Below are positions 1 to 7,156 of a stretch of DNA of 9,157 bases, piece by piece. This DNA comes from Acidimicrobiia bacterium. GTDB taxonomy: Bacteria > Actinomycetota > Acidimicrobiia > IMCC26256 > PALSA-555. Numbering within the stretch: position 1 is the first letter of the stretch; each line of letters starts with the position of its first letter. The position numbers were made by a program, and so were the translations under genes. Under the pieces are notes generated by a model. That model ran no database searches and was not told where the DNA came from. It was given only the letters and a program-made list of their open reading frames with translations. Location of the stretch: positions 1 through 9,157 of the forward strand of contig JALHSW010000417.1 of the NCBI GenBank assembly GCA_022865365.1, written 5' to 3'.

Positions 1-126
1 CAGGCGAGTGCCGAGGCGCAGGCCCGGCTCAGCGAGCTGCGCAGCGAGCTCGGTCTCTCGACTCCGCCGCCCCCGGAGAAGAAGGTCGAAGAGGCCAAGA
101 AACAGGAAGGCACCGCGAAGGGCTGA
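1..126 (+). CDS. C-terminal end of an unidentified protein (partial)
   Basis: The window opens inside a reading frame that runs from base 1 to a TGA at 124-126, giving 41 residues. They are rich in Ala, Glu, Lys and Arg: a helical, coiled-coil-like stretch (ending SELRSELGL), then a Pro run (TPPPP), then a Lys/Glu tail. The start and main domain lie outside the window, so no function can be assigned. Its stop overlaps the ATG of the next gene by one base (TGATG), which suggests the two were translated together. Confidence 0.6.
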   Translation, partial: QASAEAQARLSELRSELGLSTPPPPEKKVEEAKKQEGTAKG

Positions 127-774
127 TGCGTCCACCACGGCGCTCATCGCGCGCCACTGCTGCCATCGCAACCTCTGCGCTGGCGCTGCTTGCCTTCGCC
201 TGTCAGCCGGCGACCACCACTCCCACTACCTCCGCTCCCACCACCACCGCTCCGGCGACGTGCGAGGCAACCAATACCGTTGCGCCCACCACGCCCGCTG
301 CTGACTCCGGCTTCATCGCGTTCGGCGACGCAGGCACGTGCGACGCGACCCAGCAGCAGGTCGCCGATCAGATGCGCGCGTGGGTGTCCGCCGGCCATCG
401 CGTCGACGCGTTGGTCGAGGCCGGCGACGACGTCTACCCCGACGGCAGCCCGTCGCTCTTCGCCGGTGCACTCGACACGCCCTATGCGGGCCTTCGCGGC
501 CCGACTCGACCGCTCTGGGTCGCGCTGGGCAACCACGACGTGCAGGCCGGGCACGGGGCCGAGCAACTCGCCTACCTCAAGCTCCCAGCGCTCCCGTACA
601 CAAAGACGCTGGCCGGCGTCCAGCTCCTGTTCCTCGACGCCAACCACCCCGACATCGCAGGCGACGGCGACCCGACACCACTTCGTCGGAATCGAGATCA
701 GCGGCTCGACCCTGACCCTCACCACAGTGGCGCGGACCGGCGAGGTGCTCGACACCGCCGTCATCACGCGCTGA
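126..774 (+). pseudogene. Purple-acid-phosphatase-like lipoprotein phosphatase, internally deleted and frameshifted
   Basis: The frame from ATG 126 encodes a Sec-type signal with a Cys at residue 26 (LAFAC, an imperfect lipobox), a Thr/Pro-rich linker (about 27-58), then calcineurin-like metallophosphoesterase motifs: GDAG (67-70), GDDVYPDG (100-107), GNHD (135-138) and FLDAN (169-173). In the purple acid phosphatase group these supply metal ligands, and a His-containing HHP segment and a GHxH segment should follow. Neither is present. After about residue 179 the frame becomes Arg-rich nonsense that runs on to 881. The frame one base later, from about 673 to the TGA at 772-774, reads HHFVGIEISGSTLTLTTVA and ends VLDTAVITR, which resembles the C-terminal strand region of this family. 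So the gene appears to have lost its catalytic second half (roughly 100 residues by family expectation) plus its frame. The junction lies in a GGCGACGGCGAC repeat near 660-671. An assembly error is the alternative. Confidence 0.65.
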
Positions 775-798
775 AGGGCTGCCCGATCTTCCCGGAGC

Positions 799-817
799 GA
801 CGCGTGACGTGCGCGTC
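799..817. terminator. Weak hairpin between convergent genes, possible terminator
   Basis: GACGCG (799-804) and CGCGTC (812-817) form a 6-bp perfect stem around a 7-nt loop. It lies in the 63-bp gap (775-837) between the broken phosphatase on + and ogt on -, where a bidirectional terminator would be expected. There is no T-tract on either side and the stem is short, so the call rests mainly on position. Confidence 0.25.
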
Positions 818-837
818 CATTGCCGGCGCTCGAGGGC

Positions 838-1326
838 TCAGGCGACGTGGACCCCTTCGAGCGCGAGCAGCGCGCGCTTGAGATCCGGGCGGCCGTCGGC
901 TCCTCCGTAGCCGCCGAGCCCGTTCGCCGCAAGCACGCGGTGACACGGAACGAGCAACGGCACCGGGTTCGACGCCATCGCGGTGCCCACGGCGCGCGCA
1001 GCACGGGGACGGCCCGACATCGCCGCGAGCTCGCCGTAGGTGACCGTCTCGCCCCACGGGACCTCGCGCCGCAGGGTCTCGAGCACCGCTCGCCGGAACG
1101 GTCCGGTCATCGTCGAGAGATCCACCTCGGCATCGATACGACGCCGCGCTCCGTCGAAGTACTCGTCGAGCTGGCGCGCGATCGCGTCGTCACGTTGCTC
1201 GGCCGCATCGGGCGGTGGATCGAACTCGGACTCAGGGAGGCTGATGCGCTGCACCGCCGCCGCGGTGACCACGATCCCCAGCTCGCCGATCGGCGTCGGC
1301 TGACACCACCAGCGCACGAGGGTCAC
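838..1326 (-). CDS. ogt: Methylated-DNA--protein-cysteine S-methyltransferase
   Basis: A suicide DNA-repair protein that transfers the alkyl group from O6-alkylguanine (and O4-alkylthymine) in DNA to its own cysteine. The 162 residues match the usual length of the Ogt/MGMT family. The active-site motif PCHR is at 127-130, with acceptor C128 and partner H129; E157 in LALEG is the likely third member of the Cys-His-Glu network. Upstream are the helix-turn-helix region with Y97 (TVTYGELA) and the arginine finger R111 in RAVG. The N-terminal domain (about 1-70) is the less conserved Ogt type. The start is GTG at 1326, six bases after the mdh stop, with no clear Shine-Dalgarno sequence. It is the last gene of the minus-strand run; the link to the metabolic genes is probably positional rather than functional. 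No extra AraC-like Ada domain is present. Confidence 0.93.
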   Translation of the reverse strand: MTLVRWWCQPTPIGELGIVVTAAAVQRISLPESEFDPPPDAAEQRDDAIARQLDEYFDGARRRIDAEVDLSTMTGPFRRAVLETLRREVPWGETVTYGELAAMSGRPRAARAVGTAMASNPVPLLVPCHRVLAANGLGGYGGADGRPDLKRALLALEGVHVA

Positions 1327-1332
1327 ATCGGC

Positions 1333-2322
1333 TCAGATCAGGCCGAGGGACTCGACCTCGCGGCGCTCGCCAACGAGCTCCTCAGTGGTGATGCGCACCT
1401 TCTCCTTGGCAAAGTCGTCGTGCTCGAGGCCCTCGACGACCTCCCAGGAAGTGCCGGTGCTCCGCACGGGGAACCCGAACTGGAGGCCCTCCGGGGTGCC
1501 GTACTCACCGCGGCTCACGACGGCGAGGGAGTGCCAGTCGCCCTTCGGGGTCTTCTCCGCCACGCTGTTCACCGAGCCGATCGCTGCGTGCGCGGCAGAC
1601 GCGGCCGACGACGCACCACGCTTCTCGATGACGGCGGCACCGCGCTTCTGCACGGTCTCGAGGAACTCGCCCCGCAACCACGCTTCGTCGCCGATCACTT
1701 CGGGCGCGAGCTTGCCGTTGATCCTGGCGTTCTCGAAGTCGGGGAACTGGGTGGCGGAGTGGTTGCCCCAGATCGCGAGGTTGGTGACCTCACGCACGGG
1801 AACACCCGCCTTGTGCGCGAGCTGGGTCTTGGCGCGGTTCTCGTCGAGGCGGGTCATCGCGAACCAACGGTCCGCCGGCACGTCGGGAGCGTTCGACCGT
1901 GCGATGAGGCAGTTGGTGTTGCAGGGGTTCCCGACGACGAGCACCCGCACGTCGTCGGCCGCCTGCGCGTTGATCGCCTGGCCCTGGGGCTTGAAGATGC
2001 CGCCGTTCACCGAGAGCAGGTCGCCACGCTCCATCCCTGCCTTGCGCGGGATCGAACCGACGAGGAGTGCCCACGACGTGCCGTCGAACGCGTGGTCGAG
2101 GCTGCTCGTCGCCTCGATGCCCTCGAGCAGGGGGTGCGCGCCGTCCTCGAGCTCCATGACCACGCCCTCGAGCGAGGCCATGGCCGGCTCGATCTCGAGC
2201 AGTCGGAGCACGACGGGCTGATCCTGACCGAGGAGCTGCCCGCTCGCGATGCGATGCACGAGCGCGTAGCCGATCTGGCCTGCCGCGCCCGTGACGGTGA
2301 CATGAGCTGGTGACTTCGCCAT
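1333..2322 (-). CDS. mdh: Malate dehydrogenase (NAD-type)
   Basis: Oxidises L-malate to oxaloacetate in the TCA cycle, in the cytoplasm. With the ATG at 2322 the protein has 329 residues, typical of the MDH group shared by actinobacteria, Thermus and eukaryotic cytosolic enzymes. Visible motifs: Rossmann loop GAAGQIG (12-18), acidic E43 at the end of strand 2 (favouring NAD), substrate arginines R93 and R99 in IPRKAGMER, NPCNTN (132-137), LDENRA (159-164) with D160 and R163, and catalytic H188 in WGNHSATQ. D160 and H188 form the proton relay. The frame stays open to a TTG at 2346, but the eight extra residues add nothing conserved and would abut the upstream stop. I choose ATG 2322, which has no Shine-Dalgarno sequence but has a TAnnnT box 7 nt upstream. 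It lies 24 bp after the J-domain gene and 6 bp before ogt. Confidence 0.95.
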   Translation of the reverse strand: MAKSPAHVTVTGAAGQIGYALVHRIASGQLLGQDQPVVLRLLEIEPAMASLEGVVMELEDGAHPLLEGIEATSSLDHAFDGTSWALLVGSIPRKAGMERGDLLSVNGGIFKPQGQAINAQAADDVRVLVVGNPCNTNCLIARSNAPDVPADRWFAMTRLDENRAKTQLAHKAGVPVREVTNLAIWGNHSATQFPDFENARINGKLAPEVIGDEAWLRGEFLETVQKRGAAVIEKRGASSAASAAHAAIGSVNSVAEKTPKGDWHSLAVVSRGEYGTPEGLQFGFPVRSTGTSWEVVEGLEHDDFAKEKVRITTEELVGERREVESLGLI

Positions 2323-2329
2323 GACGCAG

Positions 2330-2335
2330 AGGCTA
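2330..2335 (-). promoter_or_regulatory. Putative -10 box for a leaderless mdh transcript
   Basis: On the minus strand TAGCCT lies exactly 7 nt upstream of the mdh ATG at 2322. It fits the TAnnnT -10 pattern that, at this distance, marks leaderless transcripts in actinobacteria. The start has no Shine-Dalgarno sequence, which agrees. No TTGAC-like -35 is seen 16-18 bp further up. Such a short motif can arise by chance. Confidence 0.35.
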
Positions 2336-2346
2336 TCGGCGCACAA

Positions 2347-3159
2347 CTACCCGGTTCGCTCCGCTCCGGCCGAGCCGGCGACGACGGTTGCGGGGAGCAG
2401 CACCTCACGGGCCTCACGCAGCTGGGCCAGCCGCTCTGCGGCGCCGTCCCGGGCGGCGCCGTGGTCGGGGTGGGCCATGCGGACGAGGCGGCGGAAGCGC
2501 GACTGCACGTCGGCTCGCTCGACGCTCATCTCGGCCCCCAGACCGAGCACCTCCATCGCCCAACGCCGATCCGCGGGGATACCCCGCCAGGTATCCCCGG
2601 TGCCGGCACCCGACGCCGTCGCGCCGGGCGCGATGAACTCGCGCAGGTCGGGCGCGCCATGGAGCAGACGCCGCACGGTGATGCCCTCGGGGAGCCGGGG
2701 GCGTCGGAGCGCCATATCGAGTGCGCGCAACGCGACCAGACGCGCCGACGGCGGCAGCGCGGTAGCCGCGAGCACCGCGCCGATCACCTGCGGATCGGCG
2801 CGTCCGTGATGGTCGAGCTCGAGCACGACTCGGTAGTCGCTCTTGGTGCCGGCTCGGTCGTCGCGGGCCTCACCCACGATGCGGTGCCGCGAGCGGTCGA
2901 GCCCGTGCGTGTCGTTCTGGAGGCGATAGCGAAGGGCGATCCGGGGCACGGTGAGCCCCGTACGGACGTCGTCGAGCAGTCGGGGCAGCAGCTCCCGCTG
3001 CTCCTCGTCGAGGGCGGGCACGAACTCCGACATCACGGCCCCGAGGAGGACCGCGCCGTACGCCGGACCACTGGTGGGCAGATAGACGTCGCCGAGCGCG
3101 ACCCGTCGCGTCGGCATGTGCAGGCGTGTGTGCCGCACGTTCAGCTCAGCGAGCAGCAC
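2347..3159 (-). CDS. Protein with C-terminal J domain, unknown N-terminal region
   Basis: 270 residues. The C-terminal part (about 200-256) looks like a J domain: a helix ending FRRLVRMAHPD with the diagnostic HPD at 230-232, then a second helix with ERLAQLREAREVLL. J domains stimulate the ATPase of DnaK-type Hsp70. The protein is not DnaJ itself: there is no Gly/Phe region, no zinc-binding CxxCxGxG repeats, and the J domain is at the C-terminus rather than the N-terminus. Residues 1-190 match no family I can name; they have an amphipathic, soluble look, and there is no signal peptide or membrane helix. The start is GTG at 3159, supported by a GGGAGG Shine-Dalgarno sequence a few bases upstream. 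It sits 27 bp after icd and 24 bp before mdh, so it is probably co-transcribed with them. A role in folding or turnover of neighbouring enzymes is possible but pure inference. Confidence 0.8.
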   Translation of the reverse strand: MLLAELNVRHTRLHMPTRRVALGDVYLPTSGPAYGAVLLGAVMSEFVPALDEEQRELLPRLLDDVRTGLTVPRIALRYRLQNDTHGLDRSRHRIVGEARDDRAGTKSDYRVVLELDHHGRADPQVIGAVLAATALPPSARLVALRALDMALRRPRLPEGITVRRLLHGAPDLREFIAPGATASGAGTGDTWRGIPADRRWAMEVLGLGAEMSVERADVQSRFRRLVRMAHPDHGAARDGAAERLAQLREAREVLLPATVVAGSAGAERTG

Positions 3160-3186
3160 GGTCCCTCCCGGCCGGAAGGTACTCGG

Positions 3187-4380
3187 TCACATGTGGTCGA
3201 CGATCGCCCTTGCGAACTCGCTCGTCTTGACCTCGGTCGCGCCGTCCATCAGGCGGGCGAAGTCGTAGGTGACGATCTTGTCAGCGATGGTCGCCTCGAG
3301 CGCGCGCACGATGTCGTCGGCTGCGTCCTGCCAGGCGAGGTGCTCGAACATCATCACACCGGACAGGATCACCGAGCCGGGGTTGACCTTGTCCTGGCCG
3401 GCGTACTTCGGTGCCGTGCCGTGCGTCGCCTCGAACACACCGTGGCCCGTGACGTAGTTGATGTTGCCGCCGGGCGCGATGCCGATGCCACCGACCTGCG
3501 CGGCCAGCGCGTCGGAGAGGTAGTCACCGTTGAGGTTCAGCGTCGCGATCACGTCGAACTCGTTCGGGCGAGTGAGCACCTGCTGCAGCGTGATGTCGGC
3601 GATCGCGTCCTTGACGAGGATCCTGTTGCCAGGGTCGCCGTTGCAGTCGTCCCAGCCCACGGCAACGTCGGCGAACTCGTCGCGCGTCACCTCATAGCCC
3701 CAGTTCATGAACGCACCTTCGGTGAACTTCATGATGTTGCCCTTGTGCACGAGGGTGACGCTCTTGCGGTTGCGCTTCACCGCGTACTGGATCGCGGCGC
3801 GGACCAACCGCTTCGAGCCGCTCTCCGACACCGGCTTGACTCCGATGCCGGAGTCGGGCTTGATCGCCCAGCCGAACGCGTCGTGGAGCATCTCGATCAT
3901 CTGCTTCGCTTCCGGGGTGCCCTCCTCGACCTCGAGGCCGGCGTAGATGTCCTCGGTGTTCTCCCGAAAGATCACCATGTCGACCTTCTCGGGATGCTTC
4001 ACCGGTGACGGCACACCCGTGAACCAGCGGACCGGGCGCAGGCACACGTAGAGGTCCATGATCTGGCGCAGTGCGACGTTGAGGCTGCGGATGCCGCCGC
4101 CGATCGGCGTGGTGAGCGGTCCCTTGATGCCGATCAGGTGGTCACGGAACGACTGCACCGTCGCTTCGGGGAGCCACTCGCCGGTCTGGTCGAACGCCTT
4201 CTGACCTGCGAGCACCTCGACCCACTCGATGTTCTTGCCGTTCTTCTTCGCCGCCGCATCGAGGACGAGCTTCGCGGCCGGCCAGATGTCGACTCCGGTA
4301 CCGTCACCCTCGATGAACGGGATGACGGGGTTGTCGGGCACGTGCAGCTCGCCGTCGACGAGCGAGATCTTCTCGGCCAT
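3187..4380 (-). CDS. icd: Isocitrate dehydrogenase, NADP-dependent, homodimeric E. coli type
   Basis: Converts isocitrate to 2-oxoglutarate and CO2 in the TCA cycle, making NADPH. The 397 residues align along their length with E. coli Icd (416 residues). Substrate-site residues are visible: S99, N101 and R105 in RSLNVALRQ, R115, R139 in IFRENTEDIY with Y146. The metal-binding aspartates are D262, D286 and D290 (NGDYLSD). The cofactor loop HGTAPKYAGQDKVNPGS (320-336) has K325, Y326 and V332, followed by Y372 and R376, the set that selects NADP over NAD. S99 corresponds to the serine that AceK phosphorylates in enterobacteria; no aceK is in the window. Start ATG 4380 has a strong AGAAGGAG sequence at 4391-4398, 10 nt upstream. 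An 81-bp gap separates it from the zinc-ribbon gene, the widest in the run, so a separate promoter is possible. Confidence 0.96.
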   Translation of the reverse strand: MAEKISLVDGELHVPDNPVIPFIEGDGTGVDIWPAAKLVLDAAAKKNGKNIEWVEVLAGQKAFDQTGEWLPEATVQSFRDHLIGIKGPLTTPIGGGIRSLNVALRQIMDLYVCLRPVRWFTGVPSPVKHPEKVDMVIFRENTEDIYAGLEVEEGTPEAKQMIEMLHDAFGWAIKPDSGIGVKPVSESGSKRLVRAAIQYAVKRNRKSVTLVHKGNIMKFTEGAFMNWGYEVTRDEFADVAVGWDDCNGDPGNRILVKDAIADITLQQVLTRPNEFDVIATLNLNGDYLSDALAAQVGGIGIAPGGNINYVTGHGVFEATHGTAPKYAGQDKVNPGSVILSGVMMFEHLAWQDAADDIVRALEATIADKIVTYDFARLMDGATEVKTSEFARAIVDHM

Positions 4381-4416
4381 TGCGGGTGAGCTCCTTCTGC
4401 CTTGGTCGCGCTCGCT

Positions 4417-4439
4417 CGGCGGCAGGGCACCTGTCGCCG
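4417..4439 (-). promoter_or_regulatory. Inverted repeat in the icd upstream region
   Basis: CGGCGGCAGG (4417-4426) and CCTGTCGCCG (4430-4439) pair over 10 positions around a 3-nt loop, with one G-T pair on the plus strand, which becomes an A-C mismatch in the minus-strand RNA. It lies between the stop of the zinc-ribbon gene (4462) and the icd ribosome site (4391-4398). It could be a weak terminator, an attenuator or processing site for icd mRNA, or a protein-binding site. No T-tract follows on the minus strand. Confidence 0.35.
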
Positions 4440-4461
4440 CTCTGTGAGCCGCTCGCCGCTC

Positions 4462-4683
4462 CTATCGAGTGACAAGCACGATCGCGAGGGTAACGAGGTA
4501 GACCGCGAGGAAGCCGATCGAGGCCCACAAGAGCGTGGCCCGCGAGAAGGCCGACGGGCGTCCGTCCACCCCGGCAAGGGCGTACCCACAGGACCCGCAA
4601 CGTTCGAGGTCGGCGGGCGTCGCGACGCCACACAGCGGACAGGTGCCGGGGACGTGCTCGGGAACGGCCAGGGGCAGACTCAC
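4462..4683 (-). CDS. Small zinc-ribbon membrane protein
   Basis: 73 residues. The N-terminal half carries two Cys pairs, CPLC (C15, C18) and CGSC (C29, C32), spaced as in a zinc ribbon, and the C-terminal half is one hydrophobic helix (about 50-71) that ends VLVTR. The predicted shape is a short cytoplasmic zinc ribbon anchored by one membrane segment; I do not recognise a named family. The GTG start at 4683 overlaps the folD stop (4-bp GTGA), which implies translational coupling. In other actinobacteria folD is commonly followed by a small membrane protein (DUF3017); this gene holds that position but the zinc ribbon and single helix differ from what I recall of that family. Function unknown. 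It is followed by a hairpin and icd. Confidence 0.75.
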   Translation of the reverse strand: MSLPLAVPEHVPGTCPLCGVATPADLERCGSCGYALAGVDGRPSAFSRATLLWASIGFLAVYLVTLAIVLVTR

Positions 4684-5579
4684 CGGGCCTCGCCTCGATC
4701 CGCTCGCTCCGGCTTCATGGTCACGCTCGCTCGCCGTTCTGCTGCATCCACGGTGTTGGACAGCAGCATGGCAATCGTCGTGGGTCCGACGCCACCCAGG
4801 CGGGGGGTGATCCAGCCCGCGACCTCCCGCACGGCCTCGTCGACGTCGGGAACGACGCGTCGACCGTCCATCGTGATGCCGGCGCTCACGACCGCGGCGC
4901 CGGGCATGACCATGTCAGGCGTGATGATCGACGGCCGACCGGCCGCCGCGATGAGGATGTCGGCCCGGCGTGTGTAGGAACCGAGGTCACGCACCCCGGT
5001 GTGCACGACCGTCACCGCCGCATTCGCGTTGGGCTCCTTCAGCGCGAGCAACAGCGCTAGTGGACGCCCGATCGTGAGGCCGCGCCCCACGACCACGACG
5101 TGCTTCCCCGCGATCGCGACACCGTGCGCGGCGAGCAGCGCCTGGATGCCGAGCGCCGTGCAGGGTCGGGGCGCGGGTACCCCCATCACGAGCCGGCCGA
5201 GGTTCACGGGGTGCAGGCCGTCGACGTCCTTGGCCGGGTCGACCGCGAGCAGCGCGGCCTCTTCTTCGAGATGCCCGGGGAGCGGGAGCTGGACGATGAA
5301 TCCGTTGACGTCCGGGTTCTCGTTGAACGCCATGATCTCGGCGTGCAGGTGGGTCGCGGAGACGTCGTCGGCGAGCTCACGATGGTGCGAGGTCATGCCG
5401 ATCTCCTCGCACGCGGCGCGCTTGCCCCGCACGTAGGCGTGACTGTTCGGGTCGGCGCCCACGATGATCGTGCCCAGACCCGGGGTGACGCCTTGGGCGC
5501 GCAGCGCCGCGACCCGCTCGGCGAGTCGCGCCTTGGTCGCGTCGAGGAACGCCTTCCCGTCGAGCAGCTCAGCAGCCAT
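4680..5579 (-). CDS. folD: Bifunctional methylenetetrahydrofolate dehydrogenase / methenyltetrahydrofolate cyclohydrolase
   Basis: Interconverts 5,10-methylene-THF, 5,10-methenyl-THF and 10-formyl-THF, with NADP reduction in the first step. It thereby supplies the 10-formyl-THF that PurN and PurH, encoded just upstream, consume. 299 residues, slightly longer than the usual 280-290 because of an Arg/Glu-rich C-terminal tail. Motifs in order: AYVRGKRAACEEIG with Y49 and catalytic K53; VQLPLPGH with Q97; DVDGLHPVN (118-126); PCTALGI (139-145); the nucleotide-binding segment GRGLTIGRP (165-173), of the GRGxTxGRP form seen in actinobacteria; and GGVGPTTIAMLLSNT (262-276). The ATG start at 5579 has a GAGGGA sequence upstream. 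There is a 44-bp gap after purH and a 4-bp overlap with the zinc-ribbon gene. I checked the gap for a ZTP riboswitch, often found before such genes, and saw none. Confidence 0.96.
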   Translation of the reverse strand: MAAELLDGKAFLDATKARLAERVAALRAQGVTPGLGTIIVGADPNSHAYVRGKRAACEEIGMTSHHRELADDVSATHLHAEIMAFNENPDVNGFIVQLPLPGHLEEEAALLAVDPAKDVDGLHPVNLGRLVMGVPAPRPCTALGIQALLAAHGVAIAGKHVVVVGRGLTIGRPLALLLALKEPNANAAVTVVHTGVRDLGSYTRRADILIAAAGRPSIITPDMVMPGAAVVSAGITMDGRRVVPDVDEAVREVAGWITPRLGGVGPTTIAMLLSNTVDAAERRASVTMKPERADRGEAR

Positions 5580-5623
5580 TCAGCTGTCCCTCATCATTGG
5601 GTCCATCATCCGTACCGTTCGCA

Positions 5624-7156
5624 TCAGTGGAGGAAATGCCGCTCGCCGGTGAAGACCATCGCCACACCCAGCTCGTCGGCACGCTCGATGTTCGGCTCGT
5701 CGCGCATCGCGCCACCCGGTTGGACGATCACCGCGGCGCCGGACGCGGCAGCCGCCTCGATGCCGTCCGGGAACGGATAGAACGCGTCGCTCGCGCACGA
5801 GCCGCCCTTGGCCCGTCCGGCGGCCTTGGTGACGGCGATCTCGCCGGACTCGACCCGGTTCTGCTGGCCGGCACCGATGCCGACCGCCTGGCCGTCCTTC
5901 ACGAGCACGATCGCGTTCGACTTCACGTGCCCGCAGATCCGCCAGGCCAGCTCGGCGTCGCGCCACTGCTCGTCGGTGGGAGCGACCTTCGTGACGACCT
6001 TCCAATCGGCCCGGCCCGCATCGAAGTGGTGCGGCTGCTGCACGAGGAATCCACCGGAGATCTGACGGTAGTCGAGGGTGACCGGTTCCGGGACGGGGGC
6101 CTCGAGCAAGCGGGTGTTCTTGCGCTTCGCGACGAGCGCGTCGATCGCCCCGGCCTCGTACGACGGTGCGAGCACCACATCGGCCTGCGGACCGGCCACC
6201 ATGCGCTCGACCGTTGCCATGTCGAGCGGTCGGTTCACGGTGACGATCCCCCCGAAGGCGGAACGCTCGTCGCACTCCAGGGCGAGCTGGTACGCACTCG
6301 CGAGATCGTCGGACACCGCGACCCCACACGGGTTCGCGTGCTTGATGATGGCGCAGGCCGGGCTGTCGCTCCCTCCGGCGATGACGAGGTCGTGCACGAG
6401 GCGCCAAGCGGCGTCGGCGTCGTAGTAGTTGAGATAGCTGAGCGCGAGGCCGGCGTGCTGACGCACGTCGTCCCACCAGCTGGTCGTACCGGTGATGCGG
6501 TAGCGAGCAGCCTGCTGATGCGGGTTCTCGCCGTAGCGGAGCTCCTCGTCGGTCCGCTCCAGCGAAACGACGAGATGCCGTGGGAGCAGCTCGTCGCCCT
6601 GGAACCATCGCACGATCGCGGCGTCGTAGGCCGCGGTCCGGGCGAATGCCTCGAGGGCCAGGGACCGCCGGGTCTCGTCGGTGAGTGCACCGTCGTTGGC
6701 GCGCAGCTCGGTGAGCACCAGGTCGTACTGGTCGGGCGAGGTGACGATCCCGACCCAGGCGTGGTTCTTCGCCGCGGCCCGGGTCATGGCCGGGCCGCCG
6801 ACGTCGATGGTCTCGATCTCGGGTCGCTCGAAGAACGGGTACAGGTTCGACACGACGAGGTCGAACGGCTCGATGCCGTGCTTGTCGAGATCGTCTCGGT
6901 GTGACTGCTTCGCACGGTCGGCGAGGATCCCGCCGTGCACCTTGGGGTGCAGGGTGACGACCCGGTGCTCGAGCATCTCCGGGACTCCGGTCATGTCGGA
7001 GAGCAAGGTCACCTGCACACCGACATCCGCGATCGCCGCGGCCGTGCCTCCCGACGACACCAGCTCGAACCCGAGGTCGTGCAGGCCGCGCGCGAACTCG
7101 GCCAAGCCCGCCTTGTCGAAGACCGACACGAGCGCTCGACGGGACGGACTGCTCAC
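5624..7156 (-). CDS. purH: Bifunctional AICAR formyltransferase / IMP cyclohydrolase
   Basis: Catalyses the last two steps of de novo purine synthesis: formylation of AICAR with 10-formyl-THF to FAICAR, then ring closure to IMP. The 510 residues are the usual length. N-terminal cyclohydrolase domain (about 1-195): SVFDKAGL, SSGGTAA, EMLEHRVVTLHPKVHGGIL, NLYPF (104-108), MTRAAAKN. C-terminal transformylase domain (about 200-510): RYGENPHQ (207-214), the catalytic Lys-His pair K272-H273 in KHANPCG, AFGGI (300-304), VKSNAIV with N414, SGEIAVTKAA, SDAFYPFPDG. The GTG start at 7156 overlaps the purN stop (GTGA). Its ribosome site, GAGGAGGAGG at 7158-7167, is embedded in the last codons of purN. 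This arrangement implies coupled translation of the two formyl-THF-using enzymes. Confidence 0.97.
   Translation of the reverse strand: MSSPSRRALVSVFDKAGLAEFARGLHDLGFELVSSGGTAAAIADVGVQVTLLSDMTGVPEMLEHRVVTLHPKVHGGILADRAKQSHRDDLDKHGIEPFDLVVSNLYPFFERPEIETIDVGGPAMTRAAAKNHAWVGIVTSPDQYDLVLTELRANDGALTDETRRSLALEAFARTAAYDAAIVRWFQGDELLPRHLVVSLERTDEELRYGENPHQQAARYRITGTTSWWDDVRQHAGLALSYLNYYDADAAWRLVHDLVIAGGSDSPACAIIKHANPCGVAVSDDLASAYQLALECDERSAFGGIVTVNRPLDMATVERMVAGPQADVVLAPSYEAGAIDALVAKRKNTRLLEAPVPEPVTLDYRQISGGFLVQQPHHFDAGRADWKVVTKVAPTDEQWRDAELAWRICGHVKSNAIVLVKDGQAVGIGAGQQNRVESGEIAVTKAAGRAKGGSCASDAFYPFPDGIEAAAASGAAVIVQPGGAMRDEPNIERADELGVAMVFTGERHFLH

Noticed and set aside
820..2313. 497-codon open frame on the plus strand
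   Set aside because: It lies antisense to ogt and mdh, whose motifs are intact. Its product is a low-complexity Arg/Glu/His-rich sequence typical of GC-rich shadow frames.
2461..4008. 515-codon open frame on the plus strand
   Set aside because: Antisense to the J-domain gene and icd; composition is biased and no domain is visible.
5580..5623. ZTP (pfl) riboswitch before folD
   Set aside because: The 44-bp gap is too short and lacks the conserved core of that riboswitch.
5597..6904. 435-codon open frame on the plus strand
   Set aside because: Antisense to purH, which is fully conserved; no recognisable domain.
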